A stretch of DNA of 64,000 nt from Streptomyces colonosanans (GTDB lineage Bacteria > Actinomycetota > Actinomycetes > Streptomycetales > Streptomycetaceae): positions 35,597-99,596 of the forward strand of contig NZ_MLYP01000036.1 of NCBI RefSeq assembly GCF_001866645.1, written 5' to 3'. This document shows positions 12,308 through 23,534 of the stretch, piece by piece (the stretch's first letter is position 1; each line of letters opens with the position of its first letter). Position numbers and translations under genes: made by a program. The notes beneath the pieces are model-generated. The model did no database searches. It had not been told where the DNA came from and saw only the letters and a program-made list of their open reading frames with translations.

Positions 12308-13408
12308 TCATCCGGCCGGGGTGACGCCCCAGGTCCCCGTGGCAGTGAAGCGCTCAAGGTCGGACAGCGGGCCGTGCAGCTGCCACCCCTTGGCCTCGAT
12401 CCAGGCGTCGTCGTAGTACGTGTCCCGGTAGGTCTCCCCGCCATCCCCGACGACCATCACCACCGCCCCGCGCTCGCCCTCCCGGCGCATCCGGTCCAGG
12501 ACGTGGAACGCACCCCACAGACAGCTCCCGGAGGAGGGGCCGGCCATCAGCCCGGTGATGGCGCGCAGATGGCGCATCGCCGCCACACTGGCGACGTCCG
12601 GCACCGGGATCACCAGGTCGACCACCGACGCATCGAAGGCGGGTTCGACGCAGGGTCGTCCGATCCCCTCGATCCGGGAGGGCATGCCGGTGGTGTAGCC
12701 GGGGAAGTCGGCGGCCCAGCCGGGGAAGTACGCCGAGTTCTCCGGGTCGACCACGGCGATCCGGGTCCCGGCGCCGCGCATGCGCAGATACCTGCCGATG
12801 GCGGCCGAGGTGACCCCGCTGCCGACGCCGGCCACGATCCACGCAGGCGCCGGCTCCCCCCTCTTCTCCAGGTCGCTCAGGATCCCGGCGCCGAGGCTGT
12901 CCGGCCCGCTCCAGTCGACTGCGTCCCCCACCCGCTGGAGGTGATCGAAGTAGTGGCCGCTGGACGCCTCCGCGAGAAACCGGGCCTTCTGGTAGACGGC
13001 GAGCGGCGGGTCGAAGGGGTGGCAGCGGCCGCCCTGCTCCTCGATCCGGCGCCGCTTGTCCGGACCGGTCTTGCCCGGCACGACGGCGGTGTACGAAAGC
13101 CCGAGGAGCCGTGCGAAGTGGGCCTGTGCCACAGCCATGTTGCCGCTGGCGGCCTCGAACAGCGGGGTGCCGGGGCCGATCTCGCCACAGCGCAAGGCGT
13201 CGAGGAAGAGGTCACGGGCGGGCCCGTGCTTCAGACTGCCCGTAGGCCGCCGGGACTCGTCCTTCAGATACAGCGCCGCGCCCGGCGGCCCTGCGAGCGG
13301 GAAAACCCGCAGGGGCGTGGGCGGTTCGGCGGCCCGGTCGGCCAGCAGCAGGTCCATCGCCCGGTTCACCCAAGCGCGGGCCCTGTCGTCACCGGTTCCC
13401 GGTACCAC
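12308..13408 (-). CDS. PLP-dependent cysteine synthase-like enzyme
   Basis: Fold-type II PLP enzyme of 366 residues. The PLP-lysine motif is PTGSLKH. EAASGNMAVAQAH is the substrate loop, GVGSGVTSAAIGRYL the phosphate-binding loop, and AGPSSGSCLWG the late family motif. It resembles cysteine synthase/cystathionine beta-synthase relatives, but no partner sulfur gene is adjacent, so the substrate is uncertain. I choose GTG 13408, with GGAG nine bases upstream. The longer frame up to 13471 runs into the RNA end of an old TnpB element, so the ribosome site lies immediately beside that scar. Confidence 0.85.
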   Translation of the reverse strand: MVPGTGDDRARAWVNRAMDLLLADRAAEPPTPLRVFPLAGPPGAALYLKDESRRPTGSLKHGPARDLFLDALRCGEIGPGTPLFEAASGNMAVAQAHFARLLGLSYTAVVPGKTGPDKRRRIEEQGGRCHPFDPPLAVYQKARFLAEASSGHYFDHLQRVGDAVDWSGPDSLGAGILSDLEKRGEPAPAWIVAGVGSGVTSAAIGRYLRMRGAGTRIAVVDPENSAYFPGWAADFPGYTTGMPSRIEGIGRPCVEPAFDASVVDLVIPVPDVASVAAMRHLRAITGLMAGPSSGSCLWGAFHVLDRMRREGERGAVVMVVGDGGETYRDTYYDDAWIEAKGWQLHGPLSDLERFTATGTWGVTPAG

Positions 13409-13427
13409 TCGATGCGTCTCCGTTCCG

Positions 13428-13595
13428 TTGACGTCCTCTCCTGCCCGAGGGCAGGAGATTCCGGTCCGCACCGCTACGCGGTGCCACCTCGGGTTCCTGC
13501 TTCACCGGCCCTTGCCGCTCTCCGGGGAGATCGGTCTTACAGGGGCCTCCGCAGGCGTCACTTTCCGCCCGTCCGGCGGTAGATCCGACAACTCC
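13428..13595 (-). mobile_element. TnpB-element right end without tnpB (solo omega-RNA-like remnant)
   Basis: On the minus strand this matches the 3' end of the TnpB element at 35045-35240. Matching parts are the last stretch of the tnpB frame (..APVRP.. text), the hairpin around CGCTACGCG, the terminal hairpin and the final ACGTCAA. The two hairpins have different bases but keep pairing: CTCCTGCC/GGCAGGAG here against CCTCGGG/CCCGAGG there, and CACCGCTACGCGGTG against TGCCGCTACGCGGCA. That points to a conserved RNA structure. The tnpB body is missing. The 20 bases next to the end, where a guide would lie, are CGGAACGGAGACGCATCGAG and include the ribosome site of the PLP gene. Confidence 0.7.
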
Positions 13596-13794
13596 GTCAT
13601 CGGATGACGCAATCGTAGCCATGCCGCTGCGGCCCTCCGGGCCACAAGGGACCGGATGCCCTTCACCTCCACCCTGAAGGGCGGAGCACTGGGCAAGTGT
13701 TCGGTAGCGCTTGGCCGCAGGTACGGCCTTCCAACGTTGGCCGGAGTCCGCACCCTGCCCCCTTGTCCAATCTACGACTTACTCGCGCGTACGC

Positions 13795-13827
13795 GAAGGG
13801 GGTGCTGCCATGGGCGGCACCCCCTTC
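13795..13827 (-). terminator. terminator of the ABC-F gene
   Basis: A 15-bp stem (13795-13809 with 13813-13827, one G-T wobble) with a 3-base loop begins 16 bases after the ABC-F stop. Confidence 0.85.
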
Positions 13828-13842
13828 ACTCATGTTGGCCGG

Positions 13843-15501
<1,659 letters not shown>

Positions 15502-15828
15502 GCGAAACCCCCTGTTCTCGGCCGTGCCGATCGGAACGGAATCGAGTACACAGAGACGCCACGACGGCGGAGCCGAGCTCTACGCGGTCGGGCGGGGGGT
15601 GATCACAGAGTTCCCATGGAGGTCACCATAGAAGAGAGTCGGCACGATCGGCAACGGTCACCGACAGTTTGGTTACGGCATGGCATGGGCCCCAGGCCGC
15701 CCTCTCGCCGCCCATATCGATATGGCAACCCCGCACGACACCCTGCGGGCGGTACCGGTCATCACCGTGCCAGCGAGGCGATTCGAGCTACAGGTGGCGC
15801 AGCGAGCGCCCGAGACGGCAACGACGTA

Positions 15829-15934
15829 ACGACCTGGGGAGCAATAGGGAGCGGCGTCGCGGCGTCCGGCACGGCAGCTCACGGCGGTGCCGGACGCCGC
15901 CCCTTCACCCACTCCCTATTGCTCCCCAGGTCGT
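15829..15934. repeat. 106-bp nested inverted repeat
   Basis: A perfect 23-bp outer inverted repeat (15829-15851 with 15912-15934; arm ACGACCTGGGGAGCAATAGG plus GAG) encloses a perfect 14-bp inner one (15859-15872 with 15887-15900), which leaves a 14-base loop. It lies 327 bases upstream of the ABC-F start and abuts an IS701 transposase remnant. It could be the fused ends of a lost element, a cruciform-type protein site or an unusually long terminator. The AT content of its arms is higher than that of ordinary terminators here. Confidence 0.8.
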
Positions 15935-15937
15935 AAG

Positions 15938-16300
15938 AGAGCTGTGCGCCTTTCGGCATGCGTCGGAAGTGCGAGTCCTGTCCATAGGCGGAATCCGCAG
16001 CGGCCGAGGATCAACACACCGTTCATCCGGCAGAGTTGCTCAGCCACGTACGTCCACAGGTCGTCGCGCAGGCCGTCGGCACCCCACCGGCCGCAGGAAA
16101 GCAGGTGCTGCAGGCCGTACGGGGTGGCGACCGGCGTACTCGGCGGGATACCGGCTGCCCTTACGGCCTACCGGGCCGAGCAGCCCGCGGGCACAGTCCC
16201 GCAACTGCCGCCGGGCCTCCATGCGGGAAAAGCGCCGACCGATCCGCAGGAAGACTTCGAGTTCCAGGTCCCAGGCGTTCGTCGGTACGTCGTGGATCAC
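15938..16300 (-). pseudogene. IS701/IS4-type transposase, N-terminal remnant with frameshift
   Basis: Minus-strand translation gives WDLELEVFLRIGRRFSRMEA, RRQLRDCARGLLGPVGRK and EYAG. After a frame change near 16115 it continues TPYGLQHLLSCGRWGADGLR, DDLWTYVAEQL and GVLILG. This is the conserved N-terminal domain of IS701-family transposases, whose usual text includes GLQHLL, W..D..RDDL and GVLI.DETGF. The DDE catalytic part is absent, so it is dead. The 15502-16717 interval holds only this remnant and the neighbouring palindrome; I see nothing else in 16301-16717. Confidence 0.7.
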
Positions 16301-16717
16301 GGCAACGAACTGCTCGTCGCACCGTCATTGCGTGCGGCGCGGGCGCCCGTTGGTGGGTCGACCGGCCCAAGACCCTCCCGCGCATGGCAATCCCCCGCTA
16401 CACTCCCCACCGCCGGGCCGCTGACCAGCAGAAATACAGGAGTCCGACTGGAGCACCAGAACCACTGGGCAATCCGTGTCACCCTCGACGCCAGCCAAGT
16501 GTCGGGAGTTTCATGGTCGTTCCCGAGACGCTGGACCATCGAGCCAGGATCGACCGACCTTCGCACCACCCATGACCAGCGAACTCACTCGAACCGTTCC
16601 GATAGCATGATCGAACTCACGACGAGCGCCCTCATCGCCCGTCCTTCACCGGAAAAACCATGCTGTCCGGCACGAAGAGTGACCTATTCACATGACGTCT
16701 AACAAATTGGCCAGACA

Positions 16718-18085
16718 TTGATACCTATAGCGTCGCGGGCGTTTTCGCGAATAAAAAGCAGAACTACGTTCGCCGCGTGGCGTCAATCACGGGCGATACT
16801 GTGGACGGCGGCGAGTGTGGTCGCCCTCGGCTTCCTCATCGCGCTGGAGATCGCCGCGCGTGGCTACGGTCTACGGGGGCCGATCGCCAACCAGGTGCGC
16901 GAGGTGATATTCGCCCCCAAATCGGGTTTCCTGCTGTACGGCAGTATGGCGCTGATGATGGTGGTGCTCACCTGGCGGCAACGGCTCATCGCGGCTGGTG
17001 CCGCGATCGGCATCGACATCGTCTTCGTGCTCGTGCGGTGGGCGGCCGACATCAAGGTGACCGAAGGCCACCTCTTCGGCAACGGCGCGTTGTGGGTGAT
17101 TCTGGGCTGTGGGGTCATCGCCGTCACGCGCCGCACGGGCCAGGAACGTGTCCTGTGGTTGAAGGGCGTCGGGCTGGGCCTGCTACTGGTGGCCGGCCGC
17201 AAGACCGGCGACACCTGGCTACTCATCACATCGAAGACACGTCCGGCAGTACTCGACCAGTACGTGGCAACCGCCGATCACGCGCTGGGCAACCCGTCGT
17301 GGCTGGTCGGCCGGATGGTCAGGGCCACCGGCCCGATCGGCGAGCATTTCCTTGACTTCGTCTACGGCCAACTTGCGGTGGCCGCGGTCGTCTTTACGCT
17401 GTACCAGCTACGTAACGTTGCGGTCGAGGGTCGCTTTCCGGGCCATCATCTGGTGCGCACTTTTCTGGTCATCGGTCTCCTCGGGCCGGGTATCTACATG
17501 ATCTTCCCGGTGGTCGGACCGATCTTCGCCTACGGCGCAGACGGAGGGCACTGGGCGATGGCCGACATGTGGCCGGGCACGCCGCCACCGATCAATACCC
17601 CGCACCACATGCCGTTCGACGAGATCACCCCACGCAACTGCATGCCCAGCCTGCACACGGCTTGGGCTACCGCGATATTCATTCATTCCCGCAAGGGCCC
17701 ACGGGTTCTGCGAGTCGCAGGCACGGTCTGGCTGATTGCCACGCTCGCCGCGACGCTGGGATTCGGCTATCACTACGGTGCGGATCTCGTAGCCGGCGTG
17801 GTGTTCACCCTCACGATCGAGGCAGCGATGCGCTCGCTCGAACGCGGCTGGGACCGGTCAGCAATCCAATTGGTCACCTACGGTGCAGCGGTCTTCACTG
17901 TGCTCTTGCTGTCATATCGCTATCTGTCGGTGGAGATGGCTGAGTATCCGTGGGTGTTCGGGCCACTTCTCGTTCTGGCGCTTGCCTCGGTGGTCTACAG
18001 CTACGTACGGACCACCAAACTGTGGGAACCGAAGGCCGCACCAGCGCGACAACCACGCCCGCAACCGCAACCCGAACTGGCTTGA
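16718..18085 (+). CDS. PAP2-family membrane phosphatase/transferase
   Basis: A 455-residue integral membrane protein with about ten hydrophobic segments. The PAP2/AUR1-type catalytic pair is present late: RNCMPSLHTAW (His of motif 2) and HYGADLVAG (His of motif 3). The arrangement, with a long membrane N-terminus and the motifs near 310-370, is like inositol-phosphorylceramide-synthase-related bacterial proteins that act on lipid phosphates. The start at TTG 16718 has no clear ribosome site and could lie further in. Base use around the start is richer in A and T than the neighbours, which together with adjoining transposase debris hints at transfer. Confidence 0.82.
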   Translation: MIPIASRAFSRIKSRTTFAAWRQSRAILWTAASVVALGFLIALEIAARGYGLRGPIANQVREVIFAPKSGFLLYGSMALMMVVLTWRQRLIAAGAAIGIDIVFVLVRWAADIKVTEGHLFGNGALWVILGCGVIAVTRRTGQERVLWLKGVGLGLLLVAGRKTGDTWLLITSKTRPAVLDQYVATADHALGNPSWLVGRMVRATGPIGEHFLDFVYGQLAVAAVVFTLYQLRNVAVEGRFPGHHLVRTFLVIGLLGPGIYMIFPVVGPIFAYGADGGHWAMADMWPGTPPPINTPHHMPFDEITPRNCMPSLHTAWATAIFIHSRKGPRVLRVAGTVWLIATLAATLGFGYHYGADLVAGVVFTLTIEAAMRSLERGWDRSAIQLVTYGAAVFTVLLLSYRYLSVEMAEYPWVFGPLLVLALASVVYSYVRTTKLWEPKAAPARQPRPQPQPELA

Positions 18086-18701
18086 GCCATGTTGCATCGC
18101 GAAAGGGCATGCGCATGGTGTACACGCCTCAGTGGTTGACGACCAGTTGAATCCCGGTTACTACGAGCCCGGGTACGCCCTCGACAGCGACGCAGGCGGT
18201 CCGGGGCGCCTTCGGGCTGGAGATCAGGGACCGACTTCGGGAAACTCGACCCGCCGGCGTTCGCGATGGGCACCTGGTGGGACCGGGTCCGGCTCTCGCC
18301 CCTCGATCCTGCGTGGCGGTCTGCCGTCTCGGTCGGCGGACCGCCACGCTGCATGCGAAGGTCCGCTGAGCAAAGGCGACTTGGCAAGGTCGCCTGCGCA
18401 ACGGAGCATTGTCGCGTCTGGACGCGGCCTGCCCGGCATCCCCGCAAGGCCAACGCCGTCCTCGGCTCCGCACCAGTGCGACCTCACCGGTCACCGGACT
18501 GCGGCGGCCCTCCGAGCCCTCGACGGACGGACCTCGCAGCGACCTGATCACCGCGTCCGATCCCCCGCGGAAACGGGTGTTCGAACCGGCTGAAGCGGGT
18601 GCCACGTGCGTCGGGTGGCGTGCAGTGATCAGCTGACATAGCTTACCGAAAAGCACCCTTTCATTCAGTCATGCCCGAATGTTCGAATGGGGTTGAGGGC
18701 C
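18086..18701. other. long intergenic region without recognisable gene
   Basis: 616 bp between the PAP2 gene and the YdeP-type gene. Translations in all frames are short or low-complexity with no family resemblance that I can see. The last 100 bases are relatively AT-rich and presumably hold the promoter of the oxidoreductase. Confidence 0.5.
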
Positions 18702-21014
18702 ATGAGCACCGACCGCGACGGACAGGAACCACTGGAGCCCGAGGTCGGGCCGACCCCGAAGGAGTCTCCGGAGTTCCGCCCCTACCACCATCCCGCCGCA
18801 GGCTGGGGCGCGGCCAAGAGCGTGACCCACCTCCTGTTGCGTGAGCGGACGCTGGTGGACGGGCCTCGGGCCATCATGCGGATGAATCACGAGAACACCG
18901 GCTTCGACTGCCCGGGATGCGCGTGGCCCGATGACACCAAGGGCCTGAGACTGGACATCTGCGAGAACGGGATCAAGCACGTCACCTGGGAGATGACACC
19001 CAAGCGTGTCGGACGTGCGTTCTTCGCCGCCCATTCGGTGTCCGAGCTGTCCAGCTGGAGCAACTTCTCGCTGGAGGACCAGGGCCGGTTGACCGAGCCG
19101 ATGGTGTACGACCCCGACACGGACCACTACGTCCCCATCAAGTGGAAGGATGCGTTCGAGCTGTTCGGCCGTGTTGTGCTCGGGCTGGACCACCCGAATC
19201 AAGCCTCGTTCTACACCTCGGGGCGGCTCGGCAACGAGGCCACGTTCCTCTACCAGTTGATGGCTCGTGAGCTGGGCACGAACAACCTGCCCGACTGCTC
19301 CAACATGTGCCACGAGGCCAGTGGCCGTGGTCTGCAAGCGTCTTTGGGTACCGGCAAGGGTACCGCCGACCTCAAGGACTGGGAGGCCGCGGACGCGCTG
19401 TTCATCATGGGGGTCAACGCCGCCTCCAACGCGCCCCGGATGCTCACCGCCCTGGCCGAGGCCTACCATCGCGGCGCCCAGATCGTGCACATCAATCCGT
19501 TGGTCGAGGCGGCCGCCACCCGCACCATCGTCCCGCACGACTTCCTGGACATGGCGCTCTTCAAGACGACCCGGACCAGCACTCTGAACCTGCAACCGCG
19601 CATCGGCGGCGACATGGCGCTCATCCGCGGTATGGCCAAAGCGGTCCTGGAGCAGTCCAAGACCGATCCCAAGACGCTGGACCAGGAGTTCATCGCCCGC
19701 CACACCACGGGCTTCGACGAGTACCGGGCACTGTGCGAGAACACCTCCTGGGACGAACTCGAGCTCCAGTCCGGGGTCAGCCGGGCCGACATCGTCAAGG
19801 CCGCGCGCGTGTACTGCGACGCCGACCGCAGCATCTTCAGCTGGTGCCTGGGCGTCTCCCAGCACGAGCACGGTGTCGACACCGTCCGCGAGATCGTCAA
19901 CCTGCTTCTGCTGCGCGGCAACGTGGGACGCGAAGGAGCGGGACCCTCCCCCGTGCGCGGCCACAGCAACGTCCAGGGAAACCGCACCTGCGGCATCGAC
20001 CACCGGCCCACCGAGGATTTCCTGAACCGTCTCGCCGAGGTCTGCAAGATCGACCCGCCCTGTGAGCACGGCCTGGACACCGTGGGCACCATCCAGGCGA
20101 TGCATCGCGGCGATGTGAAGGTGTTCGTCGGCATGGGTGGCAACTTCGCCCTCGCCGCACCCGACACCCCATACACCCATGCGGCGTTGCGCAAGTGCGA
20201 ACTCACCGTCCAGGTGAGCACCAAGCTGAACCGCAGCCATCTCGTCCACGGACGCCAGGCCCTCATCCTGCCGTGTCTCGGCCGTACCGAGAAGGACCAT
20301 CAGCGCAAGGGCGTCCAGAGCACGTCCGTCGAGGATTCGATGAGCATGGTCCATCTGTCCATCGGCATGAAGCGTCCCGCCTCCCCGCATCTGCTGTCCG
20401 AGCCGGCCATCGTCGCGGGCATGGCCCGCGCCGCCCTGCCCGCCAGCCGCACACCGTGGGAGTGGTACATCGAGGACTACGACCGCATCCGCGACACCAT
20501 GGCTCAAGTCCTCGACGGCTTCGAGGACTTCAACCGCCGCGTGCGCCTGCCGCTCGGCTTCCGCATCAAGCAGCCCGCCCGCGAACTGGTCTTCCTCACT
20601 CCGTCCGGGAGCGCCGAGTTCTCCACGGCCCCACTGCCCGACGTCGTTCCCGCCGCGGGCACCCTGGTGCTGGGCACCATGCGCTCACATGACCAGTGGA
20701 ACACCACCGTCTACTCCGACAACGACCGCTACCGCGGCGTCAAGAACCTGCGCACACTCGTCTTCATGAACACGGACGACATGCGCGAGCGCGGCATCGC
20801 CGAGTTCGACCGGGTGAACATCACCGCGACCGCCCGGGACGGCAGCATCCGCTCCCTCAAGGACTACCTCGCGATCCCGTACGAGATCCCGCGTGGCTGC
20901 GCGGCGGGCTACATGCCGGAGATGAACGTCCTGGTCGCGATCGGCGACTACAGCACCCAGAGCGACCAGCCGATCATGAAGCACATCAACGTCACGATCA
21001 ACGCCGTGACCTGA
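18702..21014 (+). CDS. FdhF/YdeP-family molybdopterin oxidoreductase
   Basis: A 770-residue cytoplasmic enzyme of the molybdopterin-guanine-dinucleotide superfamily, resembling YdeP and the FdhF alpha-subunit-like family. Recognisable text includes NTGFDCPGCAWPDD near the start, NMCHEASGRGLQASLGTGKG, VRGHSNVQGNRTCGI in the middle and a C-terminal MGD domain with MRSHDQWNTTVYSDNDRYRG. The substrate of this branch is not established; formate is not certain. I choose ATG 18702 with GGGG nine bases upstream; ATG 18687 in the same frame has none. No Fe-S electron-transfer partner or fdhD adjoins it. Confidence 0.9.
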   Translation: MSTDRDGQEPLEPEVGPTPKESPEFRPYHHPAAGWGAAKSVTHLLLRERTLVDGPRAIMRMNHENTGFDCPGCAWPDDTKGLRLDICENGIKHVTWEMTPKRVGRAFFAAHSVSELSSWSNFSLEDQGRLTEPMVYDPDTDHYVPIKWKDAFELFGRVVLGLDHPNQASFYTSGRLGNEATFLYQLMARELGTNNLPDCSNMCHEASGRGLQASLGTGKGTADLKDWEAADALFIMGVNAASNAPRMLTALAEAYHRGAQIVHINPLVEAAATRTIVPHDFLDMALFKTTRTSTLNLQPRIGGDMALIRGMAKAVLEQSKTDPKTLDQEFIARHTTGFDEYRALCENTSWDELELQSGVSRADIVKAARVYCDADRSIFSWCLGVSQHEHGVDTVREIVNLLLLRGNVGREGAGPSPVRGHSNVQGNRTCGIDHRPTEDFLNRLAEVCKIDPPCEHGLDTVGTIQAMHRGDVKVFVGMGGNFALAAPDTPYTHAALRKCELTVQVSTKLNRSHLVHGRQALILPCLGRTEKDHQRKGVQSTSVEDSMSMVHLSIGMKRPASPHLLSEPAIVAGMARAALPASRTPWEWYIEDYDRIRDTMAQVLDGFEDFNRRVRLPLGFRIKQPARELVFLTPSGSAEFSTAPLPDVVPAAGTLVLGTMRSHDQWNTTVYSDNDRYRGVKNLRTLVFMNTDDMRERGIAEFDRVNITATARDGSIRSLKDYLAIPYEIPRGCAAGYMPEMNVLVAIGDYSTQSDQPIMKHINVTINAVT

Positions 21015-21027
21015 GCGACGGACCCAC

Positions 21028-21050
21028 CCGGCCGGAGCCGCTCCGGCCGG
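21028..21050. terminator. terminator between convergent genes
   Basis: CCGGCCGGAG and CTCCGGCCGG form a perfect 10-bp stem with a 3-base loop between the oxidoreductase and FUSC stops, usable in both directions. Confidence 0.75.
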
Positions 21051-21089
21051 TGTGACCAACCGGTTCTCCCCGCTCGCCCGGTGGCGGTG

Positions 21090-22856
21090 TCATCGGCCCC
21101 GGGCGAGCCGGTCCAGCAGGTGGTAGGCACGCTGCTCCGCGGCGGCGAGCTCGGTGGGGTCGATCTCCGCCGGCCACAGCTCGCCGGCTGCGGCGTCGTC
21201 GGCCTCGCGCAGCTCCACCACCGCCGCGGCCAGTCGCGTCCGGACGACCGGGAAAGACCGCTCCAGGCCGTCGGTCAGCGCCCGCTCCGCGCGCTCGGCG
21301 GCCTGCACGCAAACGGCCATGGCTCGCTCCGCCCGGACCGCGGCACGGTCATGGACCACCAGGAGCGCGCAGCCCAGCCCCACGACGATCCCCAGCACGC
21401 TGCCCACCCCCCGCTCCAGGACAAGCGCCCGCGCTGGTTCCGGGGCGGCCAGTTCGGTCAGCAGCAGCGCCAGCGGCGTGAGGAAGATGATGCCGAGACC
21501 GTAGTTGCGGGCCACGACGTACTCCAGCAGGAACTCCAGAAGAACGATCACGAGAACGAGCGTCGCGGGACCCGGGTCCGCGGCCAGCACACCGAGGGCG
21601 AGCGCCAGCCCGGCAGCCGTCCCCAGAGTGCGCTGGACGGCACGTTGCGCTGTCACGCGGACATTGACCGAGTGCAGAACCGCCGCGGCGGAGATCGCCG
21701 CCCAGTAGCCGTGCCCGAGGCTCAGGACCACCGCCAGAGCACCCGCCAGGCCGGTGCCCAGGACCATCCGCAGGGCTGGCACCAGCAGGACAGAGGTATG
21801 ACCGGGACGCCGCCCCACCAGCAGTTCGGCGGCGCGGCAGGCGGCTGGATCGGCCCTCTCAGGACCGGCCTTGGCCGAGCCCCGGACAGTGCCGGTCGGC
21901 ACGGCCGCGGACGGGAACAACAGCTCGGGCAGAAGGGCGGGAACCGGGCGGCGCAAGTCCACGAGAAGCCGGACCTGTCGACGCAGGTGCCGTGCCACCT
22001 CGGCGGGGTCGTCCGGCGGTCGGCAATCGGTGTCGATCAGCAGCGACCAGGAGAGGTCGGTCAGGCGCACGCAGACGCTGCCCCGGGCCCCTCGCCCGGC
22101 AGCCGCGGGCGGCATGAGGCCGAGGGACCCGTACGCCTGCAGGACGACGGAGGTAGCCCGGTTCCGGACGGGCCCGCCCTCCTCCCCCGCGCCGGTCGCC
22201 TCCAGCAGCTCTGCGACCGCGCGCAGCGCCGCGGCCACGGCGAGGCGCTGCGGCCGGTCCGGGTGCACGAGCCGGCCCGACACGGCCACTGCCCAGACCA
22301 CGGCCGCTCCCGTCGCGGCCAGCGCGGTCTGCGGGAGGACATCGGCAAAGGAGGCGGGTGAGGCATTGGCCGCGACAGCGAACGAGAAGAGCAGCAGCAC
22401 CGCGCCGAGCCCGCCCAGCCGTGTGGCGTCACAGGCGAACTTCGCCAGTCCCGCCACCGCGGCCATCGCCGCGACCACCACGGCGGCACCGGCTCCCCCC
22501 TTCCACGGCTGCGCCCACGCGGCGAGAACCGAACCACAGGCCACACATGCCGTCATGGCCACCGCGACCACCGCAAGGACCCGAGCACGCCGCGGGTAGG
22601 GCAGGTTCTGCCCGAACGTGGTGGTGAAAGAGCCCAAGATCGTGTAGACGGCGTACTCGGCCCGCCCGGCCGGCAACAACGGCAGGACGGGCAGTGCCGT
22701 GGCAATTGCGGCCTGCAGGGCATGGGTGAACGCCCCGTCCACCTTGCGCAGGGCAAGCGCACCGCGTGGCGAGAGCACGCGCGCCGCGGCCGCCGAACGC
22801 CGCCTGACCGCTGCGCCGCCGGTCCCGCTCGGGTATGGCCGCCGCCGTGGGTTCAC
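21090..22856 (-). CDS. FUSC-family membrane protein
   Basis: A 588-residue protein with two blocks of about six membrane segments separated by a cytoplasmic stretch, the architecture of aromatic-acid exporter/FUSC proteins. ..AIATALPVLPLL.. and YTILGSFTTTFGQNLPYPRR mark the first block, and YWAAISAAAVLHS plus VTAQRAVQRTLGTAAGLALA the second. The GTG start overlaps the stop of the upstream gene (GTGA at 22853-22856), so translation is coupled. The role is presumably efflux of small organic acids; the substrate is unknown. Confidence 0.9.
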   Translation of the reverse strand: MNPRRRPYPSGTGGAAVRRRSAAAARVLSPRGALALRKVDGAFTHALQAAIATALPVLPLLPAGRAEYAVYTILGSFTTTFGQNLPYPRRARVLAVVAVAMTACVACGSVLAAWAQPWKGGAGAAVVVAAMAAVAGLAKFACDATRLGGLGAVLLLFSFAVAANASPASFADVLPQTALAATGAAVVWAVAVSGRLVHPDRPQRLAVAAALRAVAELLEATGAGEEGGPVRNRATSVVLQAYGSLGLMPPAAAGRGARGSVCVRLTDLSWSLLIDTDCRPPDDPAEVARHLRRQVRLLVDLRRPVPALLPELLFPSAAVPTGTVRGSAKAGPERADPAACRAAELLVGRRPGHTSVLLVPALRMVLGTGLAGALAVVLSLGHGYWAAISAAAVLHSVNVRVTAQRAVQRTLGTAAGLALALGVLAADPGPATLVLVIVLLEFLLEYVVARNYGLGIIFLTPLALLLTELAAPEPARALVLERGVGSVLGIVVGLGCALLVVHDRAAVRAERAMAVCVQAAERAERALTDGLERSFPVVRTRLAAAVVELREADDAAAGELWPAEIDPTELAAAEQRAYHLLDRLARGR

Positions 22857-23281
22857 TCGTGCCGCCGCTGCGGTGCGCGTCGCGGTCCGTGGTCCGCCGC
22901 GTCTGTACCAGGGACGATGTGCCGTTGACGCCTGAGCAGGGTGAGGGCTCCTGCGACGGTGACACCGGCGAACTCCGAGGTGAGCGCCATCATGCCGCCT
23001 TCACCGGCTGCGGCCCGCTCGACCACGTCAGCGGCATCCGACCATGTGGTGTGGATCGGCCGCAGACTGACCTCACCGCGGTGACGCACGCCGAGCTCCG
23101 TCAGCCGGTGCAGGACGTCCTCGGCGACCTCGCGTGCGACGACGGCCTCGATGACATCGCCGACAGGGCGTCTGCCGGCACCGTCGGCGACCGTGAGATG
23201 AGCGATGCCCGGTTCCTCCGTGAGAAGGCCCGTCATGGCGGCACTGTCACGGAATGCGCACACCACCCTGAGATGCCTCAT
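22853..23281 (-). pseudogene. DUF389-family protein, internally shortened
   Basis: A 142-residue frame. Residues 1-90 match the soluble N-terminal domain of DUF389 membrane proteins (MRHLRVVC, GIAHLTV, GRRPVGDVIEAVVAREVAED, THTTWSDAAD-like text). The several membrane segments that normally follow (families run about 310 residues) are missing except one weak hydrophobic stretch (SEFAGVTVAGALTLL). The frame stays open and is translationally coupled to the FUSC gene, so it may be kept only as a leader for FUSC or as a soluble domain. Confidence 0.6.
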
Positions 23282-23534
23282 GCCTGCAAGTATCAGGACA
23301 AGCGGGAGGCCTTACGCACAATGTTGAGCAAATGAACCACTGTGCCGATCGAGCGGGGTCCCCGCACGAGGACCGCAACGAGGCACGAGCGCCAGTCATG
23401 TCGATCGGCGTGTCGCCGGGGCCGCGCGCCGGTGGGCGTCACCGTCGGCCGTGCGCACCACCGGACAGCTCGGTGGAGACCTTCCAGATCGGTGAGATGG
23501 CGCCGGAGGCCCTCTCCGCCCCGCCGGGATGCAG

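Noticed and set aside
15887..16702. A 271-codon plus-strand frame in the long gap.
   Set aside because: No family likeness, and the opposite strand encodes a recognisable transposase remnant over much of it.
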